Counted from the stretch's first letter, positions 24,323 to 33,461 are shown. The stretch: DNA of 64,000 nucleotides from an uncultured Faecalibacterium sp. (GCA_934561555.1 CAKTGQ010000003.1:62001-126000); one strand, 5' to 3'. Notes: generated by a model not told the origin, from the letters alone. A program made the numbers and translations.

Positions 24323-24540
24323 AGCGGTGGTTAGCCAGTTCTAACCGCGTTGCACCAGAAAAAAGGAGCGTCTGCAAGCGCTCCGCTCCATTCCTCCATT
24401 CCTTTCTCTTTTCTACGGGAAGCGGCAGCACGGTTTGCTCTGCAGCTTCCGGCGCGGCACCGGCTGTGTTTGGTACCACAGCCGACGCAAAGAAAACAAA
24501 AACGGGACACTCAGCTTGACCACCTGAGTGCCCCGATTTT
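24323..24540 (+). ncRNA. Candidate small RNA divergent from pflB
   Basis: A promoter and a rho-independent terminator (GGGACACTCAG...CTGAGTGCCCC, then GATTTTTGTTTTT, 24499-24540) bound about 220 bases with no convincing ORF. Inside are the operator palindrome at the very 5' end, a GGAGCG/CGCTCC hairpin, an unpaired pyrimidine run with CATTCCTCC that could pair with Shine-Dalgarno sequences, and GGAAGC...GCTTCC and CGGCTGTG/CACAGCCG hairpins. The layout is like a redox-controlled regulatory RNA. Family membership is unknown. Confidence 0.5.
24329..24346. promoter_or_regulatory. GGTTAG-N6-CTAACC operator, sRNA candidate
   Basis: A perfect 6+6+6 inverted repeat, GGTTAG-CCAGTT-CTAACC, starting about six bases after the predicted RNA start. 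In that position a bound repressor would block transcription. Confidence 0.55.
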
Positions 24541-24605
24541 TGTTTTTGTGAGGGAACGCCTGCGGGCGTTTCTGAATCCAGCTTTCACAGAGAGGGATGC
24601 AAGGC
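24536..24605 (-). repeat. Partial family A repeat
   Basis: It keeps the terminator stem (GGGAACGCC-TGCG-GGCGTTTCTGAATCC, imperfect) and the trailing TTTCACAGAGAGGG, but lacks the small ATGSCC hairpin. It lies just after the sRNA terminator and faces intact copy A4. Confidence 0.5.
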
Positions 24606-24630
24606 AAACGACAGATATGCCATCTGCCTT

Positions 24631-24749
24631 TACGACCCCACCCGTGAAAAGGCAGTTCGGGAAAATCCGCAGATTTTCCCGAACTGCAAATTAAAAATAT
24701 TCTTTCCGCTGAATATGCCCAGAGCAAAGTGGAGGGCATTCAAAATCGT
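24631..24749 (+). repeat. Family A terminator repeat, copy A4
   Basis: Stem GCAGTTCGGGAAAATC-CGCA-GATTTTCCCGAACTGC, AT-rich link, TTCCGCTGA, ATGCCC/GGGCAT hairpin with AGTGG in the loop, and AAAATCGT. On the minus strand it starts three bases after the stop of the 24753-25211 gene. Confidence 0.8.
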
Positions 24750-24752
24750 TTT

Positions 24753-25211
24753 TTACTTTCCCATCCCTGCCAGCTGTTCATATAGCTGCGCTGCGCCGCC
24801 GCCGGGATATTTTACGCTGACATAGGCGCTGTTCAGGATGCACACGCCGTCGGAGTACACCGTCAGCAGAAACTTCTGGTTTTCGGCATCGTCATAAAAG
24901 CTGACGGTGACCGACTGCACCGGGAAGGTATTGTGGATGTAGGCAGAATAGTTCTGGTTCAGCTTTTTGCGGCAGGAGACGGTGGAAAGCAGTTCGGCTG
25001 CCTGTTGAAACTCGTCACTGTCCATGGAGAGGAGGCGATAGCCCATGTCGTTTGTGCTGCCAAAATGCGCCACTTCCTCGGTGCGGAGCGTGCCCTGCGA
25101 GCTGGCGCGTACCAGTGCTTTCAGGTCGATGGGGCGGTACAGCACCGCAAAAGCTGCCAGTGCAAACAGGATAAAAAATAAAGCGGTGCGGGGAATGTGG
25201 AAGCTTTTCAT
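24753..25211 (-). CDS. Hypothetical membrane-anchored protein
   Basis: A 152-residue protein with an N-terminal membrane anchor (about residues 9-27, after M-K-S-F-H-I-P-R-T) and an extracytoplasmic domain. The domain has a mixed alpha/beta pattern with one conserved-looking S-V-T-V-S-F-Y-D-D segment near 100 and two lone cysteines. I do not recognise the family. It starts four bases after the stop of the LPG-synthase-like gene and is certainly cotranscribed with it. Its stop is nearly fused to family A copy A4. Confidence 0.6.
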   Translation of the reverse strand: MKSFHIPRTALFFILFALAAFAVLYRPIDLKALVRASSQGTLRTEEVAHFGSTNDMGYRLLSMDSDEFQQAAELLSTVSCRKKLNQNYSAYIHNTFPVQSVTVSFYDDAENQKFLLTVYSDGVCILNSAYVSVKYPGGGAAQLYEQLAGMGK

Positions 25212-25215
25212 CCGC

Positions 25216-26253
25216 TCACCCCTCCTTTGGCGGCTCCATTTGGGCCAGATGCCGCTGGGCGATGAAAAAGCCTACGGCGCTGGCGGCAAATACCACATAA
25301 TAGCTGGCGATGCGGTAGAGCATCAGCACGCTCATCACCTCGCCCCGTTCCAGAAAGCTGCCGAACACCAGCAGAAAGGCAGTCTCAATAGAGCCCATCC
25401 CGGCTACGTTGGGCAGGGCGTTGGAGACGAAGAGCATCAGGCTGGTGAGCAGCTGCACCTGCCAGAAGCCCAGCGGCGAAAGCCCCATGAACCGGATGCA
25501 CAGGTAGGGCAGGCAGAACAGCCCGAACAGCTTGAGCGCCTGCAAGGCAAAAATTTTCAGGCAGCGGGGTTTATCTGCCAGCAGGCGGCGGCTCTCGGCG
25601 CCCAGCACCTCCAGTTGTTCCAGCCAGTCGGCGCGGCGCTGCTGCCACTTTTCGGTCTTGGGCAGAAAGCCCAGCAGCCAGCGGGCGAGGTTCTGCACCA
25701 GCGGCGAGACGCACAGCAGCACCAGCGCCACGATAATTACCGCTACCACAGCGTATGCCATGGGCAGGTAGCGCATGACACCGGTGGTGTTGGCGGCAAG
25801 CCAGCGGTGCTGCAACAGAAGCATCACGGTGGCGTACAAAAGCACCGTGCTCTTGTGGAAAACGTATTCCAGCGTCATCAGCCCTGCGCCGGGGCCCAGC
25901 GGCAGCCCGGCCTTGTGCAGGTAGTACAGTTGCACCGGTACCGCACCGGCACCCAGCGTGACCACGTTGCCAAAGGTGCCGCACCAGCCCACATCCAGCC
26001 CCTGCCACAGCTTGAACTGCGGCAGACGGCTGCGCACGATGACCCACGCCACGCACCCCTCCAGCAGGGGGTAGCTGATGCCGACCGCCAGCACCGCCAG
26101 CACCTGCCACGCCGACAGCTGCGCCAGCGCTGCAGTGATCTCGGCCCAGTGATCCTTAAAAATAAACACGATGATGCAGGTAAGTGCCAGCAGCACCAGC
26201 AGAGAGATCACGGTCTTTTTGCGGGAGGGCTGCTGCGCGGCGGCTTGGCTCAT
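25216..26253 (-). CDS. Lysylphosphatidylglycerol synthase-like membrane protein
   Basis: A 345-residue polytopic protein of the UPF0104/LPG_synthase_TM (MprF flippase-domain, AglD-like) family. It has about eight membrane segments, with the family's G-x-x-A-V-P-V-Q pattern near residue 110 and the late N-V-A-G-M-G-S-I-E-T-A motif near 290 (family consensus P-x-P-G-G-x-G). There is no soluble aminoacyl-transferase domain. Homologues move lipids or lipid-linked sugars, often beside glycosyltransferases, as here. AAAGGAG precedes ATG 26253. Confidence 0.75.
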   Translation of the reverse strand: MSQAAAQQPSRKKTVISLLVLLALTCIIVFIFKDHWAEITAALAQLSAWQVLAVLAVGISYPLLEGCVAWVIVRSRLPQFKLWQGLDVGWCGTFGNVVTLGAGAVPVQLYYLHKAGLPLGPGAGLMTLEYVFHKSTVLLYATVMLLLQHRWLAANTTGVMRYLPMAYAVVAVIIVALVLLCVSPLVQNLARWLLGFLPKTEKWQQRRADWLEQLEVLGAESRRLLADKPRCLKIFALQALKLFGLFCLPYLCIRFMGLSPLGFWQVQLLTSLMLFVSNALPNVAGMGSIETAFLLVFGSFLERGEVMSVLMLYRIASYYVVFAASAVGFFIAQRHLAQMEPPKEG

Positions 26254-26383
26254 GGAAACAAAACTCCTTTCACAACCGGAAATTCTGGAACCAGTATAGC
26301 ACATCTCCCGCCGCCCTTTGTGAACGGAAGCGGAATTTTGTTTTGCAATTTGGGAGATTTGATAAAATAAAAACCCGTTAACA

Positions 26384-26425
26384 AAACAATGCCGGGCAGC
26401 CTGCGGCTGCCCGGCAGTACTTTTT
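26384..26425 (-). terminator. Terminator of the glycosyltransferase operon
   Basis: TGCCGGGCAGC pairs with GCTGCCCGGCA around CTGCG. The minus strand continues ATTGTTTTGTT and the plus strand TACTTTTT, so it may work in both directions. Confidence 0.75.
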
Positions 26426-26427
26426 CG

Positions 26428-28032
26428 TTATTCTTCCCCGTCTATCAGCTCTTTTACCAGCCTTGTCAGGGTGGCTACATAGGATTTGTTGGAGAACTGC
26501 TGCTCGTACAGGCGGCGGCAGCTGTCGTGCATGGCGGCCAGTGCCTCCGGGTGTTCAATGGCCCAAGCCAGCTTGTCGGCCAGCTGCTGCGGGTCATCGT
26601 CCTTGTAGAGGAAGCCGTCCACGCCCTCGGTCACAAGCCCGGCGGTGCCGGTGTGCTCCGATACGATGGCGGGTTTGCCGAAGATCAGACCCTCGGTGAC
26701 AAAGGTGGGCATGGGGTCATCGCGGGAGGCGCACACTACGCAATTGCACTGCTCCATCAGGGATTTGATTTCCGGGCGCTCCAACCGCTTGCGGTAGAAA
26801 ACGGTCTGGGGGTAGTCCCGCACCAGACTGTCCACGGCATTGTACATCCCCTTATCGGCGGCTTTGCCCACAAAGAGGAAGGCGGCTTTCTCCCGCACCG
26901 CAGAGGGCAGCAGCCGGATGGCATTGCACAGGATGTCCGGGCCCTTGCGGTGCTCCAGCGAGCCTACCGTCACAAAGAGGGGACGCCCCCCGGCAAAGCT
27001 GATGTCATAGCGGGGGAACTGTTCGGCGGCGTAGTCCGGCAGACCGTAGATCAATTGCTCGATTTCAAAATCCGGCCGGACGGAGTGCATGGCGGCGGTG
27101 GCGTGAGAGCCTACGGCGCAGGCGTGAATGTTTTTGCCCAGCTCCTTGGGGATGCTGTGGGAGATGAAGGGGTAGCCCGCAAAGGCATCGTGCAGCCACC
27201 ACAGCACCGGCACAAAGGAGCCGTTCAAGGTGCTCACCACAGGGGCTTCCACCACCGTGTTGGCCAGCACAAGGTCTGCGCTGGTGGCCAGCCCCCACAG
27301 GGCATTGGAAGTAACGCAGTCCAGTCGGGTGACCACGGCGGCTCCGGCATCCAGAAACAACGGCAGCGAGCCTTCGTCTGAGGGACCCAGCACAACGACC
27401 TCAAAGCCTAAGCTGCGCAGCACCGGCACGGCGCTTACCAGTACGATGGGCGCGCCGGTCATGGTCAGCTCGTGGCTCATGATCAGCGCACGGCGTCCCT
27501 TGGCAGAGAACACGTCATCGGCACACAGCTCCCGGCGGAAGTGCAGCAGCGCCTGCGGGATGCGGTAGCTGTGCTGCGCCATGGCATGGGCCAGACGCAG
27601 CAGCTCGGTAACGCTGTCCTTGCCCCGGGCGGCGGTGCGTATCTCGTCCAGCAATGTGCGGGACACCAGTGCGCAGCGGCTGCCGGGCAGGTGCTGGGTG
27701 CTCAGGTACAGGGCGGTAGCGCCGTCAAAGCCAAAGGAGGCATCACAGATCGCAAGGTCTGCACCCTCCCGCAGGGCGGCGGCAAAATAGGTCAGAGTGG
27801 TGGGGGTGCACTCCACATCCTCGCTTACCAGCAGCACCCCGGCCACAGCGGGGGTCAGCTCGCCCTCCAGCCGGGTCACCAGACGGAACTTGCGGTGCAG
27901 CTGGTTTTGCAGCGCCGTTTCCAGCGCCTTGTGACGCCCCGGCGCGTAGACCAGAAGATAGGTGCTCTGGGTATCGGTATAGACCTGCTTGGACAATTGC
28001 TTGCGTTGCAGGGTACTGTAACTGGTGTACAT
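26428..28032 (-). CDS. Glycosyltransferase family 4-like protein
   Basis: A 534-residue protein. The C-terminal half (about 160-530) is a GT-B glycosyltransferase: E-L-T-M-T-G-A-P near residue 190 opens the first Rossmann domain, F-V-T-V-G-S-L-E-H-R-K-G-P-D near 360 the second, and F-V-T-E-G-L-I-F-G-K-P-A-I near 460 holds the donor-binding E-x7-E-like region. The first 150 residues look like a separate GT-A-like remnant (L-L-V-S-E-D-V-E near 68). It probably adds a sugar to a surface polymer. Operon partner: the coiled-coil protein 34 bases upstream. Confidence 0.8.
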   Translation of the reverse strand: MYTSYSTLQRKQLSKQVYTDTQSTYLLVYAPGRHKALETALQNQLHRKFRLVTRLEGELTPAVAGVLLVSEDVECTPTTLTYFAAALREGADLAICDASFGFDGATALYLSTQHLPGSRCALVSRTLLDEIRTAARGKDSVTELLRLAHAMAQHSYRIPQALLHFRRELCADDVFSAKGRRALIMSHELTMTGAPIVLVSAVPVLRSLGFEVVVLGPSDEGSLPLFLDAGAAVVTRLDCVTSNALWGLATSADLVLANTVVEAPVVSTLNGSFVPVLWWLHDAFAGYPFISHSIPKELGKNIHACAVGSHATAAMHSVRPDFEIEQLIYGLPDYAAEQFPRYDISFAGGRPLFVTVGSLEHRKGPDILCNAIRLLPSAVREKAAFLFVGKAADKGMYNAVDSLVRDYPQTVFYRKRLERPEIKSLMEQCNCVVCASRDDPMPTFVTEGLIFGKPAIVSEHTGTAGLVTEGVDGFLYKDDDPQQLADKLAWAIEHPEALAAMHDSCRRLYEQQFSNKSYVATLTRLVKELIDGEE

Positions 28033-28066
28033 GATCCAACTCCTCCGGGCAGAATATCGGGCGGGC

Positions 28067-28861
28067 TCAGTGGCCGCGCAGCAGATTCAGCAGCTTGCGC
28101 AGCGGGGCGGTCAGCCGCCAGCTGCTGCTGGCGCGCATCGTTTCCAGCGAGACCTGATATTCGTGCTGGATGCCCTGCAAGGTCAGCAGCTGCTGGTTCA
28201 GCCGCATACACTCGGCGCGGCTGGCCTGCAATGCCTCGTCTGCTTCCTGTGCGGCGGCAGCGTTTTTCAGCTTCAGGTCGTTCAGCGCCTGCAGCAGAGA
28301 TTTGCCGGGCTGCTCGTGCAGAAAACGTCCCAGCGGGTAGTAGTGATAGTTCACCACAAACTTCATGCCGGCACCAAAGCCGGTGGTGCAGTGCAGCGAA
28401 AGGTTGGGGTCTACGTCTAAAAACAGCAGACTGTTCTCCTGCAATACAAAGCCGTTGATCGGCTGAAAGCTGATGCGCTCGTCCGAGATGGTAAGGTCGG
28501 TGATGCAGCAGGCCAGTTCGCCGGGGTCCAGCCGGACGGCGCGTGCGTCCTCCGGCAAAATAAAGGTAACGGACACTTCGTGGCTCGTCTCGTTGTAGAC
28601 CTCCTCGGTGGCAGTCAGGCATTCCCGGGGCGAAAAGCCGCTGCCGGTGTCATAGAACAGCTGCGGTAGGGCAAGGGTGGCGTTCTCGGTCTCGGCGCTG
28701 CGCTTGGAAAGCTTGGTCTGGTAGGTCAGCAGCTGCTGTTCCAGTTCCAGACACCGCTGCGCCAGCTGGGAAACACCCTCGTCCGAAAGCTTGAGCTGCT
28801 GCTCCAGCTCGGCAATGCGCGCCTGCATGGCAGCAGGGGTCACAGGGGCATCGTGGTTCAT
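28067..28861 (-). CDS. Coiled-coil protein associated with glycosyltransferases
   Basis: A 264-residue protein with a coiled coil at each end (about residues 12-55 and 180-235), a beta-rich middle (about 65-175), and a C-terminus S-S-S-W-R-L-T-A-P-L-R-K-L. That last motif is common at the end of variable linkers in cell-wall glycosyltransferases, suggesting that this is a split-off piece or partner of such enzymes. There is no catalytic motif. It is translated just before the GT4 gene. Confidence 0.6.
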   Translation of the reverse strand: MNHDAPVTPAAMQARIAELEQQLKLSDEGVSQLAQRCLELEQQLLTYQTKLSKRSAETENATLALPQLFYDTGSGFSPRECLTATEEVYNETSHEVSVTFILPEDARAVRLDPGELACCITDLTISDERISFQPINGFVLQENSLLFLDVDPNLSLHCTTGFGAGMKFVVNYHYYPLGRFLHEQPGKSLLQALNDLKLKNAAAAQEADEALQASRAECMRLNQQLLTLQGIQHEYQVSLETMRASSSWRLTAPLRKLLNLLRGH

Positions 28862-28972
28862 AGCGGAATCCTCCTCTTTCTTATCCTAAGCGGCTGTTTT
28901 TATAAGCATTGCACACTGCTTGCGAAAACAGCGTCTAAGCTCGGCTGCACCGCAGCCGGAACATTCAGAATA

Positions 28973-30088
28973 TCAGTGCCGTGGGGTGTAGTGTACCTGC
29001 GGGGTGTGCCGCCGGGCGGGGAAAAGCCGGATGATCAGATCCCGCCGCCGCTGCAGCAGGGCGCAGACAAGCCAGATGGAGCCCAGCGAAAGGATATATT
29101 GCAGGCTGATGCCCAAAATGGGGCGGTCGGCGTATTTTGCGGCAAACAGATACCACGGAATGGCGGTAAGCTCCACGGTATGTATGCAGAAGATATACAG
29201 GGAGCGGCGGCCAATGGCCTCGAAAAAGCTCACAAACACATTCCGGTGCCGGTTCAAGCGCAGAAACATGCGGACGAACAGCAGCCCGGCAAGGCCGTCC
29301 AGCAGGATGCTGATGGGGCCTAAGGTCCACTCTGCCATGGAAACACAGTCGGTTCTGCCGGTGGCAAAGGCGGCCATCGGGATCAGCAGCACGGCTGCCC
29401 ACAGGATACAGGACATCCGGCGGGACAAGGGCTGATCCAGCCAGTGCTGACGCTTGGCAAGGTAGCCAAGGTACAGGTACGGCGTGATCGCCGCACCTTG
29501 GATCAGGCAGAAGGGCAGTTCCCATACAAGGCTGGCACCCCAGCCCAGCAGGGCGCAGCCGCCCACCGCCCAAGGGATGTAACGCTCCGGGAAGATGTTC
29601 AGGATAACGTCCAGTGCGATCCAGCCCATCAGCAGCGCCAGCAGATACCACATGGGCCCGCAGGAAAAAAACTCCTGTCCGAAGTAGGTGGCGGTGTGGG
29701 GCAACCCCAGCAGAAAACCGCCCGCCACCTTGATGCTCTCGGTCAGCGAGCCGGACAGATAGTGAAAGGTATTATAATGAATGATAAAATGCAGCACTGT
29801 GGTGAAAACCGCAGTGTAGCAAAAGGGCTTGAGCAGGCTTTTGAGCTGCTGGTGGATGCACTTGCCGATGGAGCGCTTGCGGAAGCCGTAGCCGCTGGCG
29901 ATAAAAAAGGCCGCCATCAGTGTTTCGCGGTAGACAAAGCCCAAAAAGGCGGTCAGCGACAGGCCACTTGACAGCTGGAGCGGATAAAGTTCTACGGTGT
30001 GTCCCAGCACGATGGACAGCATCCCAGCGCCCTTGAGCATATCAAACATCCCGATGGAGCTGACAGTGCGGGGCTTGGTTGTTTCCAT
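28973..30088 (-). CDS. Acyltransferase family 3 membrane protein
   Basis: A 371-residue integral membrane O-acyltransferase with about ten membrane helices. The early L-G-H motif (V-L-G-H-T-V near residue 28), a second segment F-F-I-A-S-G-Y-G-F-R-K near 62, and late R-R-S-L-Y-I-F-C-I-H-T near 300 fit the family, whose members acylate surface sugars or antibiotics. The ATG at 30088 was preferred over an upstream ATG because GGAATC and the membrane topology fit it. It is divergent from the NRPS-like cassette across a 374-base AT-rich gap. Confidence 0.82.
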   Translation of the reverse strand: METTKPRTVSSIGMFDMLKGAGMLSIVLGHTVELYPLQLSSGLSLTAFLGFVYRETLMAAFFIASGYGFRKRSIGKCIHQQLKSLLKPFCYTAVFTTVLHFIIHYNTFHYLSGSLTESIKVAGGFLLGLPHTATYFGQEFFSCGPMWYLLALLMGWIALDVILNIFPERYIPWAVGGCALLGWGASLVWELPFCLIQGAAITPYLYLGYLAKRQHWLDQPLSRRMSCILWAAVLLIPMAAFATGRTDCVSMAEWTLGPISILLDGLAGLLFVRMFLRLNRHRNVFVSFFEAIGRRSLYIFCIHTVELTAIPWYLFAAKYADRPILGISLQYILSLGSIWLVCALLQRRRDLIIRLFPARRHTPQVHYTPRH

Positions 30089-30187
30089 GAAAGATTCCTT
30101 CCCTGCGCCGAGCCAATACCCCTCAAGAAAAAGCCGGATACGGCGCAAATGATTGATTTTTATACAGCATCGCCATGATATATGGTT

Positions 30188-30216
30188 AGTATAATGCTTT
30201 TTATAGAGACTGTCAA
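30188..30216 (-). promoter_or_regulatory. Promoter of the acyltransferase gene
   Basis: Minus strand TTGACA (30211-30216), 17 bases, TATACT (30188-30193), roughly 100 bases before the start codon. Confidence 0.8.
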
Positions 30217-30377
30217 TTTTGTTTTGCAGTCCGCGCTGTACCGGAACTGGTATTTTGCGCTAAAAATTGTAGCATAGAAACCGGCAAATTGCAACGAAAG
30301 GTAGAATTTGGTTGGATTGCACCCTAATATATGCAACCGGAAATTGTCAATGACTGGAATTAAATGTTGCGGAAGTA

Positions 30378-30406
30378 TTGCATTGCACTGGAAGATATTG
30401 TATACT
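30378..30406 (+). promoter_or_regulatory. Promoter of the NRPS-like cassette
   Basis: TTGCAT (30378-30383), 17 bases, TATACT (30401-30406). The surrounding 250 bases are markedly more AT-rich than the genes on either side. Confidence 0.65.
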
Positions 30407-30462
30407 GGGCACAGTGCGGCACACCGCTGCATGAAGGGACAACATGGGAGGGAAAAGCAATA

Positions 30463-31929
30463 ATGAAGGTAAAGGTACTGGACACTGTTTATGATCTGGT
30501 CACTCTGAATATGGAACAGCGTTTTTCGGAGCGTGTGGCGCTCCGCTTCTATAATAAAGATACGGACGAGGTGACCACCGTCCTTTATAAGGACTACGCG
30601 CGGGACATCCGCCGGGCGGTCAGCTACTTCCAGAGCACCATCCCGGATATCAAGGGCAAAAAGATCTGCCTGCTGAATAAGAACTGCTACGAATACGCCG
30701 TGAACTCCTTCGGCATCATGCTGGCGGGCGGCGTGCTGGTACTGCTCAACCAGCACAAGAGCTGGGACGAGCTGTCCTACGAGCTGGGGCTGGTGGAGCC
30801 TACCGCTATCCTGACCGATGGCGACAACTACGGCACCAAGGAGCAGTTGGAGGCCGCCTATGGCAGCATCCTGCGCCCCATGGACGGCTTCCGCGGCTAT
30901 GAGCCGGTGGCAGAGATGCCCCGCTGTATCGGCCATGATGACCTGATGGTGCTGATGTTCACCTCCGGCACCACCGGACGCAGCAAGGGCGTGATGCTGA
31001 GCGAGCGCAACTTCTTCAGCGTCATGCGCGCCCATGTGCAGATCGGTGAGCACATGATGGAGTATAAGCACGACCCGAACCTTGTGGTCAGCCAGTATGT
31101 TGTGCTGCCCATGTTCCACCTGAGCGCTTTCATCTGCCTGTTCTCCTGGGCACACGGCGGCTGGGGACTGAATATCAGCAATGATATCCGCAATTTCTAT
31201 AAGGAAATCCAGCGGATGCCCAGTCAGGTCATCGCGGTGGTGCCGGTGATTATGAACACCTTGCACAAGGATCTGATGCGCGGCCTCCGCGACCGTCTGG
31301 GCGAGCTGTGGGTACCCATCTGCTCCTCTGCCATGTTCGACCCGAAGGTGATGCTGGATGTGGCCAACAGTGGGATGTTCGTGGTGCAGGGCTACGGCGC
31401 TACCGAGAGCTGCGGCGACGGCATCATCAACTACGCACAGGACGAAAAGCATATCGGCGCTGTGGGACAGGGCAACGATTATCTGGATTACAAGATCGAG
31501 CCGGACGGAGAGCTGTGCATGCGCGGCGACAGCATCATGCTGGGCTACTATAAAGACCCCGAGGCCACCGCAGAAGTCCTTGATAAGGACGGCTGGTTCC
31601 ACACCGGTGACCTTGCCCGGGTGGACGAGGACGGCTACTACTATATCATCGGCCGCAAGAAGAACCTGATCATTCTGGACAGCGGCGAGAACCTCAGCCC
31701 CGAGGAGCTGGAGGGTCTTGTGGAAAAATGCCCCGCCGTACAGGAATGTATCGTAAAAGAAATGGGCAAAAAAATCGGCACTGTGGTATACTGTGAGAAA
31801 GAGCAGCAGACCGTGCGCGACCATGTCACCCAGCTGAACCGTATCCTGCCGCTGTATAAGCGCATCGGCGTAGTGGAGTTCAGCGAAACTCCGCTGCCCC
31901 GCACCGCTACGGGCAAACTGGTACGCTGA
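30463..31929 (+). CDS. AMP-forming acyl/aminoacyl ligase, first copy
   Basis: A 488-residue adenylating enzyme (ANL superfamily). Core motifs are F-T-S-G-T-T-G-R-S-K-G near residue 167 (phosphate loop), G-Y-G-A-T-E-S near 309, G-D-L-A-R-V-D-E-D-G-Y near 383, G-R-K-K-N-L-I near 399 and the catalytic Lys in T-A-T-G-K near 484. It activates a carboxylic acid as acyl-AMP, for transfer most likely to the carrier protein encoded two genes on. Whether the substrate is a fatty acid or an amino acid cannot be read by eye. It is a close paralogue of the next gene. ATG 30463 follows GGGAGGG. Confidence 0.85.
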   Translation: MKVKVLDTVYDLVTLNMEQRFSERVALRFYNKDTDEVTTVLYKDYARDIRRAVSYFQSTIPDIKGKKICLLNKNCYEYAVNSFGIMLAGGVLVLLNQHKSWDELSYELGLVEPTAILTDGDNYGTKEQLEAAYGSILRPMDGFRGYEPVAEMPRCIGHDDLMVLMFTSGTTGRSKGVMLSERNFFSVMRAHVQIGEHMMEYKHDPNLVVSQYVVLPMFHLSAFICLFSWAHGGWGLNISNDIRNFYKEIQRMPSQVIAVVPVIMNTLHKDLMRGLRDRLGELWVPICSSAMFDPKVMLDVANSGMFVVQGYGATESCGDGIINYAQDEKHIGAVGQGNDYLDYKIEPDGELCMRGDSIMLGYYKDPEATAEVLDKDGWFHTGDLARVDEDGYYYIIGRKKNLIILDSGENLSPEELEGLVEKCPAVQECIVKEMGKKIGTVVYCEKEQQTVRDHVTQLNRILPLYKRIGVVEFSETPLPRTATGKLVR

Positions 31930-31967
31930 GTATAAAATAAACGGAACAAAACAGGAGGGAACCTACA

Positions 31968-33434
31968 ATGGAAAAATTCGTGAACACGATGTACGATGCC
32001 ATTACGCAGGGCATGGAAAAGGAATTCCCCGAGCGTGTGGCCTTCCGCTACTACACCGAGGAGACCGACACGGTGACCACCGTCCTTTTTAAGGAACTGG
32101 CACAGGATGTCCGCCGGACGGTCACCTACCTCCAAAGCACCATCCCGGATGTGAAGGGCAAAAAGATCTGTCTGCTGAGCAAGAATAGCTACGAATATGT
32201 GGTAAACACCTTCGGTGCGATCATGGCAGGCTGTGTGCTGGTGCCGCTGAACCAGCGCAAGAGCTGGGCGGAGATGTCCCACGAGCTGGAGCTGGTGGAG
32301 CCTGCCGCCATCCTGACCGACGGCGAGGACTACGGCAACAAGGAGCAGCTGGAGGCCGCCTACGGCAGCCTGCTGCATCCCATGGACGAGTTCCGCAATT
32401 ATGAGCCGGCGGCAGAGCTGCACCCCATCGGTCACGACGACCTGATGGTGCTGATGTTCACCTCCGGCACCACCGGCCTGAGCAAGGGCGTTATGATGAG
32501 CGAGCGCAACCTGTTCAGCTCCGGTCATGTGTTCTGGCACATCTCCGAAAAGCTGGCAGAAAAGATCGACCTAACAAAGCCCCTGCCCGGCCACTACATG
32601 GTGCTGCCCATGTTCCATCTGGGTGCTTTCATCGACCTGTTCTCCACCACCGTCATGGGCTGGCCGCTGAACCTGGGCAGCGATATCCGCAACTTCTACC
32701 GCGATATCCAGAAGATGCCCAGCCAGATCATGTCCGTGGTGCCGATGATCATGAACGCCCTGCACAAGGACGTGATGCGCGACCGCCGCGACCGTCTGGG
32801 CGAGTTGTGGGTGCCCATCGGCTCCTCTGCCATGTTTGACCCGCAGGTGCTGCTGGATATGGTGAACAACGGAATGTTCGTCATCCAGTGCTACGGCGCT
32901 ACCGAGACCTGCGCCGCCGGTATCATCAACTTTGCACAGGACGAAAAGCACATTGGTGCCGTGGGTCAGGGCAGCGAGTACATGGACTACAAAATCGAGC
33001 CGGACGGAGAGCTGTGCATGCGCGGCGACTGCGTGATGATGGGCTACTATAAGGACCCGGAGGGCACCGCGGAGGTCATCGACAAGGACGGCTGGGTGCA
33101 TACCGGTGACCTTGCCCGGGTGGACGAGGACGGCTACTATTACATCACCGGCCGCAAGAAGAACCTGATCATTCTGGACAGCGGCGAGAACATCAGCCCT
33201 GAGGAGCTGGAGGGCATGGTAGAAAAATGTCCCGTCGTGCAGGAATGTATCGTAAAAGAACTGGGCAAAAAGATAGGTGTTGTGGTATACTGTGAAAAGG
33301 AGCACCAGCAGGCCGTGCGTGACTTTGTTACCCAGGTGAACCGCACCGTCCCGCTGTATAAGCGCATCGGCGTGGTGGAATTCAGCGAAACACCGCTGCC
33401 CCGCAACGGTGCAGGCAAGCTGGTGCGCAAGTGA
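31968..33434 (+). CDS. AMP-forming acyl/aminoacyl ligase, second copy
   Basis: A 488-residue tandem paralogue of the preceding enzyme, about two-thirds or more identical by eye along its full length. All core motifs are intact (F-T-S-G-T-T-G-L-S-K-G, G-A-T-E-T, G-D-L-A-R-V, N-G-A-G-K). Differences cluster in the middle (about residues 185-210 and 290-320), where the acyl pocket lies, so the two may use different substrates. It begins 38 bases after the first copy, with AGGAGGG. Confidence 0.85.
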   Translation: MEKFVNTMYDAITQGMEKEFPERVAFRYYTEETDTVTTVLFKELAQDVRRTVTYLQSTIPDVKGKKICLLSKNSYEYVVNTFGAIMAGCVLVPLNQRKSWAEMSHELELVEPAAILTDGEDYGNKEQLEAAYGSLLHPMDEFRNYEPAAELHPIGHDDLMVLMFTSGTTGLSKGVMMSERNLFSSGHVFWHISEKLAEKIDLTKPLPGHYMVLPMFHLGAFIDLFSTTVMGWPLNLGSDIRNFYRDIQKMPSQIMSVVPMIMNALHKDVMRDRRDRLGELWVPIGSSAMFDPQVLLDMVNNGMFVIQCYGATETCAAGIINFAQDEKHIGAVGQGSEYMDYKIEPDGELCMRGDCVMMGYYKDPEGTAEVIDKDGWVHTGDLARVDEDGYYYITGRKKNLIILDSGENISPEELEGMVEKCPVVQECIVKELGKKIGVVVYCEKEHQQAVRDFVTQVNRTVPLYKRIGVVEFSETPLPRNGAGKLVRK

Positions 33435-33461
33435 AACGCAACAGAAAGGGAGCATAATACG

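Noticed and set aside
24286..24519. 77-codon open frame across the sRNA candidate
   Set aside because: It starts on top of the -35 box, before the predicted RNA start, has no ribosome site and no domain, and runs through the hairpins.
28853..29323. Plus-strand open frame near the acyltransferase 3' end
   Set aside because: It is antisense to the acyltransferase, with no domain and no plausible start.
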